This document shows positions 1-8,371 of a DNA stretch of 14,101 nucleotides, one piece after another (position 1 is the stretch's first letter; each line of letters begins with the position of its first letter). The notes beneath the pieces are model-generated. The model was not told where the DNA came from, searched no databases, and saw only the letters and a program-made list of their open reading frames with translations. A program made the translations under genes and the position numbers. Source of the stretch: Candidatus Omnitrophota bacterium (GTDB taxonomy: Bacteria > Omnitrophota > Gorgyraeia > Tantalellales > Tantalellaceae); assembly GCA_013204685.1 (NCBI GenBank), contig JABMSC010000155.1, forward strand, positions 1 to 14,101, given 5' to 3'.

Positions 1-3000
1 CGGTCTGGCAATGGTCGGAACATTATCATGAGGATGGCCAGACGGTAGAGTGGCGGTGGCTGAAAGATCAGAACCCCGACACCGAAGGGGATACAAAATC
101 ACAGAAATATGATGAATACGGACGTCTCATAAGAATTGAATGGGATAACGGAAAATATGAAAAGACCACATATGTTGGATTAGCCTCTGAAGCACTTCGA
201 AGGGTTGACTACGATGAAGATGGAAAAATAACAAGCATATCAGATGGGATGCATCATACGTGCGAGGAAAGAAAATACATATATGTTGATGATAGTATAT
301 TTTATACCCTGGCTTATTATGATGGAATAGTAAAAGGTATTGTAAACGGTTATTGTGATACAACGGATCTAATTTCAGAAGATTTCGATCAAAATACTGC
401 AGGAGATATTTCTGTTACATATAGCGATGAGATAATCGTTAACTACAAGGACGGTACGGTAAATGCTTTATCAGTAGAAGGCGGATATGCAAATTATTAT
501 GAGGGAAACAATATTCTTTACCAGAATTCAAGTGATGGGGACCTGTATTATTTTGAGGATAATTTTCTTAAAAAAATAGCTACAATTGAAGGGAATATTT
601 ATAATTTCGTGAAGAGTGAAGACACCCAAGAGGTAGTGGTGTCACTTGCAAGCGCTGTTATCGGCGGAAAAAGATGTGAATTCAGTGATTCAGATTTTTC
701 CGGCATTTATGAAAATGGGTCTAAGACAGAGATCGCAAGCCTGAATATAGGAAGTAATTTTAAAATAAACGATTTTATAATTAATAGGGGCAATGGCAAT
801 GAGGAAGTAAATGAAACGGATCCATTACATGAAGAGGTTCAAACAGTTCTAAGCGCCATGAATGCCGATATCCCCAATATAAGATTTGTCTATTCATCTG
901 ATCTTACTGCTCGTGAGATCCTTACCAGCAGCTATAGCCGTATATATCTTCAGGATGGCCAGATCTCCAGAGTTCTTTCACCGGAAGGTTCGGAGATCAC
1001 TTATGATCTTTTAACCGATGGTGAAACTGTTACCGGTTTGGAACTCTCGGAAGACGGGGTCACGCGTATTTTTGATGATTCCGGAGAGCTCACCGCAATG
1101 GAGATAACGGGTGGTAATGGGATTGCAAATGTCAGTTTTGAGGATGGCGATATTCTGGCGGTTGAATCCGACGGTTCCGTGCTTCAGGATATAGGTTTTG
1201 ATCCTTCCGGAGAGATTGATGCGGCAAAGCTTATAAACCCGGATGGTTCTCAGTACTTTTTTACCGGAGGAACATTGCAGCAGTTTATCGGAAGCGACAA
1301 TATTAGCTATATAGTTGATGAGTCCGGCGGCTTGACACAGCTTACGCGTGAGGATACAGGTGAATTTTTTCTTGTTACCCATGAAATAGATCCTGGTGAT
1401 GGAGAGGACTTAACAGTTGTTGTTTCTCAGACTAACGATGCACGTTATACCTATAAGGGTGACCTTTTAATGAATATTTTAGATCCGGCGGGGATAAACG
1501 TTGATTATATATACGACGACCAGGAGAGGACCACCCAGGTAAAGGTTGTTCATAACGGCCTTAAGAACTCAACATATCAATATGAATATACCGTAGATGG
1601 AACAACAATTACAGATGATCTGGGCAATGTGCGGACATTTGACCTGGATAATAAGGTAACAAGCTTACAAACTCCTTATGGGGAAACTTATCTCTACGGG
1701 TATGACGTTGATGAGAATGGCGATCCTGTAACGATACTTAATTATTCTTACAAACAGCTGGATGACGGCACCCGGATAGAATATCTTAAGGGCGCAATAC
1801 AAAAAATAGAAAAGGGCGACGGTTCCTGGATGGAAAATATTGAGTTTGATCCATTGACCAGAGAGCTTAAACGCTTCACCCTGCATACTGCCGATGGTGA
1901 AGAACGAAAGGTAACAATAGAAGGCAAGTTTGTCCAATTTGAGATGGAAGATGCTTCGCGTCTTATTTTTTATGAGGATAAACTTGTGGCGTTCGGCAGC
2001 TCCCAGGGCGTAGTTCCCTTATATGATCTGGAAGGCCTTGAGGATGTAATCTATAAACGTGATCCATCCGACTCTTCTTCCTCCCCGGAAGGGGTTATTG
2101 ATGTAGCCGCCTCAAACTGGCGACACCAGACATATGCGGATTCACAGGCTATACGTTTTGTTGAAAGAGATTACGCATCGGAGCAGTGGGAAGTAAATGT
2201 GGATCTCCGAAGCGGTGATGAAGTTTATTCCAAAGGAGAGATGTTCCTGGATCTCCGGTATGACATCCCTGGCTTAGAATGGCAAGCCCCTATAGACATG
2301 AGGGGCAAAGAGATAAGTTTTCTTATTAAGACGGGAGACGATTTTGATCATGATCCCCTGAATCCGTGCAATGTCCAGGTTTTTGCTAAAGACAAGAATT
2401 GGAATACGCAGTATGGAACTAAAGTTGAGGTTCTGGAGGATTGGATAAAGGTTTCTCTTATTCCTGCGGATAGCAATGTCAATTTTGGCCATACTGACCC
2501 TGGATTTGACCCCTCAAACATAGCGATGATAGGTCTGAGAATATTGCAGCCGGATAATGCCCCCGGCGGCTTGCAGCAAACGGGCAAGCTGCTGGTTAAG
2601 CATGATATTCTTCCCGACCTTTTTGAAAACGTGAATTACGAAGGAAGTCCCTTGGATGATCTCTATTATGGACTTGGTGTTACTCGTGACCTTGATATGC
2701 TGAGCGGGGAAGCCGGGCTGATGGAAGGGGAGACTTATCTTGAATATTTTACTGACGCGCTGGAAAACGGCACCTCAACTGAATACCAGGAAAGGTTACT
2801 TAACCTTATAAACTGGCATGCCGAAACGGAAGATACTACCATCCAGGGAATAACATCCGTTAGCCGTGATCCGGAGACAAATGAAGTTATACTAAGCGCT
2901 GATATTGAGTCTTTAGGGGAAAACAATACCGAAGGTGAAATATATTTTGATGTGAGAAGTGACCTGCCCGGAATGGGGTGGAGTGATCCTATGAATCTCA

Positions 3001-6000
3001 CTTCACGTCCCATAAGAATGCTCATAAAGGTGCCGCAGGAACTGGCAGGTTCACAGGAGTTTCCCGCGGGTGCAAGAATATTTATTGAAGACGAAAACAC
3101 GAATCTCCAGTATGGCACATGGCAAAATCTTAAAGAAGGCGAGAAGTGGTTAGAGCTGGAGCTCGTGCCTACCTTTGGCGAAATACCAACCGGGTATACC
3201 GATGAGGATTTTGATCCCAGTAAGATCGTAAAAATAGGCGTGAATATCGCAACGCAACCGGAATCCAATATAAATTTCACCGGTGAAGTGCAAATAAAAT
3301 TCCTTCCTGATAATGGAAATTCCGGTGTTGAAGAATACGTGGATATGCCGCACTGGATGGATTTGCGCGGCATAAAGGAATATCTGGTGGATGACAATGA
3401 TAATTACACAAAGGTGCCTTTTGTGAATTTTCTTCCTCCGGAATACTACAGCTATGTTTTTAATCAGGGTAGCGGCATGGAGCCCACGGCTGACTTCAGT
3501 GCCATTGAAAGGCCGAACACAGTGTGGCGAACTGACCAGATGTTTAATCAGGGGATAGGGGGCGTGAACAATATCAGCTGGGATAATTCCAACATGACAC
3601 TAGTCGGGGATATTGATCTAGCCTCAGGAAGCGGTGAGGGAGAGATCATGCTGGACCTCAGATACGATTGTTATGTGCCTGACAAAAACTGGCAGGATGG
3701 AGAGAGTTCATCTCTTGACATGACAACACAAGAGATAGTTTTCAGAGTCCGTTCTGCGGGTGAGGCGGGTGAAGACAGTTTAGAAGGTTTTGTGATCGAG
3801 GCCTTTGCGAAAGATGATCAAAACTGGAGGACTGAATATAGCAGCGAAATAATAGTTACAGCTGACGGAGAATGGTATGAAGTTGCCTTAACTCCAAGCC
3901 CGGAAGAGTTTAATGCAGGGTTTATTGATGAAGAAGGTTTTGATCCTACCAGGATCATAGCGATAGGGCTAAGGTTTAGATCTTTAGAGTATGGCACAAC
4001 ATATACAGGCCCGGTTGAAGTGCAGTATGAGATAAATGATCTGGAACTTGGTTTGCACTCATTAGCCGGAGGGGGCAATATGCCGGACGAACCGGTATGG
4101 GTGGACCAGAAAGCCCTTGCGAGTTTTCTGAAAGAAGAAGGCGTGGCGCTTTATGGAGATTTTTCCATAATGACAGAAACCAATCAGCTTATCAATGAAG
4201 TGCCCGGGTATCGGCTGCCTGACAATTTTGTGGCGTTTACCTTGTATGACAAGGATGACAAGGTGTCCCGCATTTCTAAGCCGGATGGCACAACTACCTG
4301 GTTTGATGAGAATGGGAGGATGGATCTTATTACCTATGAGAGTGGAGATATCTTTGTTGACTATGAGTATGGTGCGGACGGGGATCTTGTTTCATCGGAA
4401 CTTGTAAGTGCTCGCGAAGAACTGGAAGCTTCTATGGTCGACACTGTATGTGAAATAGAGAAGAAAACAACGGATACTCTGCTTCTTCTCATAGAGCAGA
4501 AGGGATTGTTAACAGAAAGTTTCATGGAAGATGTTAACGCGCAAAGATCGGAATTTGCACGTGTTCGTGGTGTGCTGGAGTCAAACAGATATACTAAGAT
4601 CACACATCAGTTTTTGTGGTTTAAATGGGTGACATATGTAGAGAATCCTGCGATTGTTGCTGCAATACATGATCTCAGCCGCCAGGAAGCTGAATTCAAC
4701 CAGCAGGTTTCGGAACAGCTTGCCCAGCTTGATGGCGAAATAATGGCCAAAAAAGAAGAGATCGAGATTGAAAAGGAAAAAATACTTGAGGAATACGACT
4801 GGCAGTATAAAAAAATGCTTCTTAGCATAATGCGGCAGGAAGCTATTCCGATCATTGATTATTATTACGTAAATGTGTTAGGCAGGGATGCTGATCAGGA
4901 AGAGATATTGGATATTTTCAGTCAGATCGATATTACCAGTGATTACGCGGGTTTGATGAATGAAGATATCATTGAAATGGACACGGTTGTTTTAGCTTTA
5001 CAGGAAGATACGTCACATCCTGTTTATGCGAGTCTTTCGGATGAGGGCAGGAGCATTGTTGATACCTTTGTTTATGGCAATCAGCTGGACGATAGTTCCA
5101 TCAATACTATTATCGCTGATTTTGACAAATTGGTGCAGGATTACGATCTTTACGATCAACTTGTTGAATATTATGGGGGGGAAGAAAGTTTCAACGCTCT
5201 TTTATCGGGAGAACCCATTTCTTACATTACGGATCTTACCTGTCTTGAAAAAAACTTTTCTGAACTCAATGATGCGGATAAATTGGGCATTCAATGGCTC
5301 AATCGATATCTCCTGCAGGATCTGTATGCGGGAATAACGGAAAAAGTGCGAAATTCAGCGAATTTCAGCAGTGCTTCATTAATAGAGGAGCTTATGTCCC
5401 TTGAAGAATACGGAATTGCCGAGGATTTCAAGGTAACGGTAACAAATGAAGTTGTGGCTTTCTTGAGGGATTATTTAAATGATCCGGCATCAAGGCTAGA
5501 GATGATCAACACATTGGGCCTTGCGGAAAATGAAGTAATAGATATTACAGAGAGTTTGATAACGGCCGTTGAAGAGTGGCTGAACGGGCAGGGTCTTCAT
5601 TTCGGAAAAAGCGCTTTTGGGACCCTGAAGAAAATGTTGGATGAAAATGGGGTTCAAAATACAGCGCTTGAGGATATAGCAAAAGAGGCGCTTCTGGTGG
5701 ATATTTTTGTGGGTGCGAGCGGGCCCTTGACAGACGAGAAAATAGCGATATCAATGTTTTCAATGGACAAAGTGGCAGAACTTCATGGCCTCCAGACAAA
5801 TTGTGCCCGTCTCAATTATGAGGATACTCTCAGCGCGGACGAATCTTTTATTACACTGCTGAATGTCAATCATTATGTAACGGTTTTATCGGTTACTGAA
5901 ATAGAAGTTACTTATTGGGATAAGAATTTCGGAGAAAGCGGCGGAGAGGTAACTATCAGCCGTGTGGATTTCGAGGAAAACTGGCAGGGTAATGTTATTA

Positions 6001-7889
6001 CAACTCAGGAAGTGAGTCCGGAAAAACTTTTATCGGATACTGAGGCAAAAAAGATAAAAGGGGCCTTTATCTTCAGTCTTATTGCGGGGATTATCGGGGC
6101 TATTTGCAGTTTCGGAGCAGCAGCCGTAGCTGCCGTTACTGCTGTTATAACAGTAGCAATAAAAGTTATCACCGTGGCAATAACGGGTCTTGTGGCGCTT
6201 ATTGGCCAGATAGGGGCTGGTCTTGTTAATGCTGTGATCGGTTTGGGAAATATGCTCAAATTTGCCGGCAATGCTTTTCTCGGCTGGCTGGGTATCGGAG
6301 GAACAACTTCAGCTGTCGAAACAGGGTTTTCGATGAGTACATTAGTTACTGAGACATCTGCCACATTACTGCAAATTGATGCAGCAGGTGCAGCAAGTAT
6401 TGGGCTTGAATCAATGGGGATCGATCCGATTATCTCAGATCTTGTGTTCAATTTTGTTACTGGCAGGATGATAAATCAACTTGCTGGTGGAATAGGCGAA
6501 GCATTTAAGACAGCTATAGAGTTCGATACATACTCAGACATGAGTTTGTTAGACCTGCATTTTGATGTGGAACCAGTATTAGAAGGAATGGAATCAATAT
6601 CAACCTTTGACTTAATAGACGAGTCTCCAGCTCCTGAAACAGTGATAAGCTCAGCCAGTCAAAACATAATATCCGAACTTGCACGTTACGGTATTGAAAT
6701 CACTGGAGAGGCAATTGGTATCAATTCTAATGTTTCATATTTGACAGGTGTGAATATTTACAATAGTTTGCACGCAGGATCAAATGGATTTGAAAATGCC
6801 AAATTTCATTTGAATGAAATAGATAATAGTTCTATCAATATTACAAAACTAGAAATTTCGTCTACTGTACTTGATCGTGCTGCACAAATTATTGGAATAG
6901 ATCCTTTTGTGGCTTACCAATTAGCTTCTTCTGTAGAGTTGTTTTTGAAACCTGTATTTGAATCTGAGAATTTATTTAAAGATATATTTAAAAATATTGA
7001 TTCAACGACATATTTAATAGCGGCTATTTTACAATTTGTTAGTGATGGACTGGGAGACATTGTAAGTGGGTACAATTTAAATGATTTTTGGAAAGGAGTT
7101 AATTATCTTAAAGATGTATATGAGGAAGGATATAGTGACCCAGAGGTTAGCTACAGTGATAATGGAAGGTATGCAAATATTGATTTAAACTTAGAGTGGC
7201 CGATTGAAGATATGTCCTCATCGGAAATTCTTTTTGATCTATGCCATATGTTTATAGGCGATATTGCAGGTTTCATGGATGAAGGAGTTTCAATAATTGA
7301 ATCAGGCAGTAGATGGGCTGTCAATACTATGAAGGCAGCAGAAAAGAGAGTAGATTTATTTAATGAAGGCATTGAATTTGTGTATTGTGGGGGAGTCAAT
7401 TCAGATGGATTAACGAGCGACCAATTAGAATTGTTTTATGACAATCTTAGTACAACGAAAAAAATAAGTGTTGGATTTAGCGCTGGAAGTATTGATGTTG
7501 TTAAATCATGGTTGGTGGGAGAGGAGATTAGCCCCGATTATTACATTTTGATCTCACCACAATTATCTCCCGAAGAAATGGAAAAGTATGCTATTGCAGC
7601 AGGGATACCTTTTAGCAAGATTATAATCGTTGATATAAATGGAGACATTCCTCGGCGATGGGGGAATGGATATTCATACAACAAAGATTCTTATGGTAAT
7701 ATGAAGTGGAATTATGTTAAATTATTAAGTGGTGGGAATTTAAGTAGGGATTCTGTAGATAACCATAGTGTTGTTGCAAAGGGTATAGTGGATTCTATAG
7801 AATATAATGAGATCGAAAAAAATGGAGTAATAGAAACGGGGGAAAAGTTAAGCGATATTTTGAATAGTATAATTGAAAAAGGGGAATGA
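1..7889 (+). CDS. Giant YD-repeat mosaic protein with C-terminal hydrolase-like domain (5'-partial)
   Basis: The frame (first full codon at base 3) has no stop until TGA at 7887-7889, and the sequence before the ATG at 249 already encodes YD-like motifs (YDEYGRL, DYDEDGKI). That ATG is therefore internal and the start lies outside the window. Numbering residues from 249: YD-type repeats (GxxxxxYDxxG style) about 1-610; three beta-sandwich copies about 616-1267; YD-like sequence about 1330-1385; coiled coils about 1384-1442 and 1475-1527; a DUF4214-like motif (NVLGRDAD) near 1545; a C39-like domain about 1780-1920; a hydrophobic Gly/Ala-rich stretch about 1937-2018; a helical region; and a hydrolase-like domain about 2374-2520. 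YD proteins are typically surface-exposed or secreted, and large ones often deliver a C-terminal toxin. The usual Rhs core-closing motif (DPxGxxDG) is not visible, so this is not a standard Rhs protein. The toxin role is inferred; it could instead be a large surface adhesin or glycan-binding enzyme. Confidence 0.85.
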   Translation, partial: VWQWSEHYHEDGQTVEWRWLKDQNPDTEGDTKSQKYDEYGRLIRIEWDNGKYEKTTYVGLASEALRRVDYDEDGKITSISDGMHHTCEERKYIYVDDSIFYTLAYYDGIVKGIVNGYCDTTDLISEDFDQNTAGDISVTYSDEIIVNYKDGTVNALSVEGGYANYYEGNNILYQNSSDGDLYYFEDNFLKKIATIEGNIYNFVKSEDTQEVVVSLASAVIGGKRCEFSDSDFSGIYENGSKTEIASLNIGSNFKINDFIINRGNGNEEVNETDPLHEEVQTVLSAMNADIPNIRFVYSSDLTAREILTSSYSRIYLQDGQISRVLSPEGSEITYDLLTDGETVTGLELSEDGVTRIFDDSGELTAMEITGGNGIANVSFEDGDILAVESDGSVLQDIGFDPSGEIDAAKLINPDGSQYFFTGGTLQQFIGSDNISYIVDESGGLTQLTREDTGEFFLVTHEIDPGDGEDLTVVVSQTNDARYTYKGDLLMNILDPAGINVDYIYDDQERTTQVKVVHNGLKNSTYQYEYTVDGTTITDDLGNVRTFDLDNKVTSLQTPYGETYLYGYDVDENGDPVTILNYSYKQLDDGTRIEYLKGAIQKIEKGDGSWMENIEFDPLTRELKRFTLHTADGEERKVTIEGKFVQFEMEDASRLIFYEDKLVAFGSSQGVVPLYDLEGLEDVIYKRDPSDSSSSPEGVIDVAASNWRHQTYADSQAIRFVERDYASEQWEVNVDLRSGDEVYSKGEMFLDLRYDIPGLEWQAPIDMRGKEISFLIKTGDDFDHDPLNPCNVQVFAKDKNWNTQYGTKVEVLEDWIKVSLIPADSNVNFGHTDPGFDPSNIAMIGLRILQPDNAPGGLQQTGKLLVKHDILPDLFENVNYEGSPLDDLYYGLGVTRDLDMLSGEAGLMEGETYLEYFTDALENGTSTEYQERLLNLINWHAETEDTTIQGITSVSRDPETNEVILSADIESLGENNTEGEIYFDVRSDLPGMGWSDPMNLTSRPIRMLIKVPQELAGSQEFPAGARIFIEDENTNLQYGTWQNLKEGEKWLELELVPTFGEIPTGYTDEDFDPSKIVKIGVNIATQPESNINFTGEVQIKFLPDNGNSGVEEYVDMPHWMDLRGIKEYLVDDNDNYTKVPFVNFLPPEYYSYVFNQGSGMEPTADFSAIERPNTVWRTDQMFNQGIGGVNNISWDNSNMTLVGDIDLASGSGEGEIMLDLRYDCYVPDKNWQDGESSSLDMTTQEIVFRVRSAGEAGEDSLEGFVIEAFAKDDQNWRTEYSSEIIVTADGEWYEVALTPSPEEFNAGFIDEEGFDPTRIIAIGLRFRSLEYGTTYTGPVEVQYEINDLELGLHSLAGGGNMPDEPVWVDQKALASFLKEEGVALYGDFSIMTETNQLINEVPGYRLPDNFVAFTLYDKDDKVSRISKPDGTTTWFDENGRMDLITYESGDIFVDYEYGADGDLVSSELVSAREELEASMVDTVCEIEKKTTDTLLLLIEQKGLLTESFMEDVNAQRSEFARVRGVLESNRYTKITHQFLWFKWVTYVENPAIVAAIHDLSRQEAEFNQQVSEQLAQLDGEIMAKKEEIEIEKEKILEEYDWQYKKMLLSIMRQEAIPIIDYYYVNVLGRDADQEEILDIFSQIDITSDYAGLMNEDIIEMDTVVLALQEDTSHPVYASLSDEGRSIVDTFVYGNQLDDSSINTIIADFDKLVQDYDLYDQLVEYYGGEESFNALLSGEPISYITDLTCLEKNFSELNDADKLGIQWLNRYLLQDLYAGITEKVRNSANFSSASLIEELMSLEEYGIAEDFKVTVTNEVVAFLRDYLNDPASRLEMINTLGLAENEVIDITESLITAVEEWLNGQGLHFGKSAFGTLKKMLDENGVQNTALEDIAKEALLVDIFVGASGPLTDEKIAISMFSMDKVAELHGLQTNCARLNYEDTLSADESFITLLNVNHYVTVLSVTEIEVTYWDKNFGESGGEVTISRVDFEENWQGNVITTQEVSPEKLLSDTEAKKIKGAFIFSLIAGIIGAICSFGAAAVAAVTAVITVAIKVITVAITGLVALIGQIGAGLVNAVIGLGNMLKFAGNAFLGWLGIGGTTSAVETGFSMSTLVTETSATLLQIDAAGAASIGLESMGIDPIISDLVFNFVTGRMINQLAGGIGEAFKTAIEFDTYSDMSLLDLHFDVEPVLEGMESISTFDLIDESPAPETVISSASQNIISELARYGIEITGEAIGINSNVSYLTGVNIYNSLHAGSNGFENAKFHLNEIDNSSINITKLEISSTVLDRAAQIIGIDPFVAYQLASSVELFLKPVFESENLFKDIFKNIDSTTYLIAAILQFVSDGLGDIVSGYNLNDFWKGVNYLKDVYEEGYSDPEVSYSDNGRYANIDLNLEWPIEDMSSSEILFDLCHMFIGDIAGFMDEGVSIIESGSRWAVNTMKAAEKRVDLFNEGIEFVYCGGVNSDGLTSDQLELFYDNLSTTKKISVGFSAGSIDVVKSWLVGEEISPDYYILISPQLSPEEMEKYAIAAGIPFSKIIIVDINGDIPRRWGNGYSYNKDSYGNMKWNYVKLLSGGNLSRDSVDNHSVVAKGIVDSIEYNEIEKNGVIETGEKLSDILNSIIEKGE
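2094..2638 (+). repeat. Beta-sandwich (carbohydrate-binding-like) module, copy 1
   Basis: First of three diverged protein-level repeats in the giant protein. Landmarks are GEMFLDLRYDIPGLEW, then VQVFAKDKNWNTQYGT, WIKVSLIP, and FDPSNIAMIGLRI. This order (strand with LDLR, aromatic/Asn-rich turn, strand with W.KV.L.P, closing FDPs.I..IGLRI strand) resembles galactose-binding or CBM-type jelly rolls, where the last motif is the final strand. The family assignment is inferred; the repetition is seen directly. Confidence 0.65.
2803..3320 (+). repeat. Beta-sandwich (carbohydrate-binding-like) module, copy 2
   Basis: Second copy. Its matching landmarks are GEIYFDVRSDLPGMGW, IFIEDENTNLQYGT, WLELELVP, and FDPSKIVKIGVNI. 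It differs enough from copies 1 and 3 that the duplication is old. A linker of roughly 55 residues separates it from copy 1, and a linker of similar length follows it. Confidence 0.65.
3511..4050 (+). repeat. Beta-sandwich (carbohydrate-binding-like) module, copy 3
   Basis: Third copy, with landmarks GEIMLDLRYDCYVPDKNW, IEAFAKDDQNWRTEYSS, WYEVALTP, and FDPTRIIAIGLRF. It is the clearest match to a carbohydrate-binding jelly-roll pattern. YD-like sequence resumes shortly after it (from about base 4225), so the three-module block sits within the YD array rather than at its end. Confidence 0.65.
5580..6012 (+). other. C39-peptidase-like domain, apparently lacking the catalytic Cys
   Basis: Domain inside the giant protein. 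C39 peptidases are papain-like and start with an (N/D)CGxxAL motif carrying the nucleophile; later come a catalytic His before a hydrophobic strand, and an Asp. Here the C-terminal half fits: NHYVTVLSV (His at 5871-5873), then a YWDK Asp, and a closing FEENWQG. At the expected Cys site the sequence reads HFGKSAF, with Phe (5601-5603) where Cys is expected. The alignment was made by eye. If right, the domain folds but does not cut, unlike the C39 domains used for self-release in some secreted proteins. Confidence 0.45.
6050..6302 (+). other. Hydrophobic Gly/Ala-rich segment, candidate membrane-insertion region
   Basis: About 80 residues made almost only of Ala, Gly, Val, Ile and Leu with few charges, starting at GAFIFSLIAGIIGAI and ending near FLGWLGIGG. 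It is long enough for two or three membrane passes. In large toxin-delivery proteins, hydrophobic segments just before the toxin domain are often linked with membrane insertion or translocation. That role is inferred here. Confidence 0.5.
7360..7886 (+). other. C-terminal alpha/beta-hydrolase (lipase-like) domain of the giant protein
   Basis: The domain begins with strand FVYCGGVNSDG, then has the nucleophile elbow GFSAGS (7473-7490, Ser codon 7479-7481) preceded by strand KISV. A strand YYILISP follows, then IIIVDINGD with candidate Asp residues (7632-7634 or 7644-7646), and DNHS with the candidate His (7764-7766). Ser-Asp-His order and spacing fit an alpha/beta hydrolase of lipase or esterase type. 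Its position at the extreme C terminus of a YD protein is where polymorphic toxins carry the active domain. The catalytic fold is well supported; lipase activity and toxicity are inferred. Confidence 0.55.
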
Positions 7890-7893
7890 GCTT

Positions 7894-8337
7894 ATGAAAA
7901 GAATACTTATATTTTGTCTAGTATGTTTGCTTTTGGTCATTTTGGTTGTATCAATCCCGGCAACTCTTTATAGCTATTGGTTTTGGAAATCAAGAATTGA
8001 TCCATCACTTTTAATAGATGCCGATGGGATTTATCGCGAATTGTCATCAGAAGAGCTAATAAGAAAAACGGGAAGCGTTGATCCCTTTAATCCTTATCCA
8101 TCTGTTGCTATAGATATATTAGGTAGTCGCAAGGATATGGGTGCGGTGCCAAGGCTTATAGAAATATTGAATTCATGGAATCCACGGAGGAGAAGGACTG
8201 CGATAAGAGTGTTGGGGAAAATCGGTGATAAAAAAGCAATAGGTCCTTTGTTGAAAATTACAAAAGAATATAATGCAGATTCAATGGATTACAAATTAGC
8301 TGTTCGTAGTCTTGAAAAGCTTGGGTATGAAAAATAA
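7894..8337 (+). CDS. Membrane-anchored HEAT-repeat protein, candidate immunity protein
   Basis: 147 residues from the ATG at 7894, chosen because GGGG (7881-7884) lies at Shine-Dalgarno distance and the hydrophobic N terminus begins right after it; an in-frame TTG at 7873 is less likely. Residues about 4-30 form one strong transmembrane or signal-anchor helix. The rest should face outward and contains HEAT/PBS-lyase-type helical repeats: about 71-96 (GAVPRLIEIL), 100-127 (AIRVLGKIGDKKAIGPLL) and a shorter one to the end. HEAT repeats are protein-binding scaffolds. The gene starts 4 bases after the giant gene's stop, so the two are probably translationally coupled. Position, small size and AT-rich composition shared with the hydrolase tail suggest an immunity partner. 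No function is shown by the sequence; it could be an unrelated scaffold protein. Confidence 0.75.
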   Translation: MKRILIFCLVCLLLVILVVSIPATLYSYWFWKSRIDPSLLIDADGIYRELSSEELIRKTGSVDPFNPYPSVAIDILGSRKDMGAVPRLIEILNSWNPRRRRTAIRVLGKIGDKKAIGPLLKITKEYNADSMDYKLAVRSLEKLGYEK

Positions 8338-8371
8338 CCAATCTAACAACAAATCCTCCCATTAATGATGC

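Noticed and set aside
249..251. ATG at 249 as the start of the giant gene
   Set aside because: The frame is open to the left edge and the 82 codons before it encode YD-like repeats, so the ATG is internal.
2735..3397. 220-codon minus-strand open frame inside the giant gene
   Set aside because: It is serine-rich and antisense to beta-sandwich copy 2, as expected of a shadow frame; no domain is recognised.
5175..5181. Run of seven G in the giant gene as a phase-variable tract
   Set aside because: Seven is short for reliable slippage, the frame is intact here, and nothing shows variation.
6005..6451. 148-codon minus-strand open frame
   Set aside because: It is the antisense of the Gly/Ala-rich hydrophobic stretch, and its low-complexity composition follows from that.
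1..7889. Standard Rhs element
   Set aside because: YD-like repeats are present, but the core-closing DPxGxxDG motif that precedes Rhs tails is not seen, and a C39-like domain, coiled coils and a hydrophobic segment lie between the YD part and the tail.
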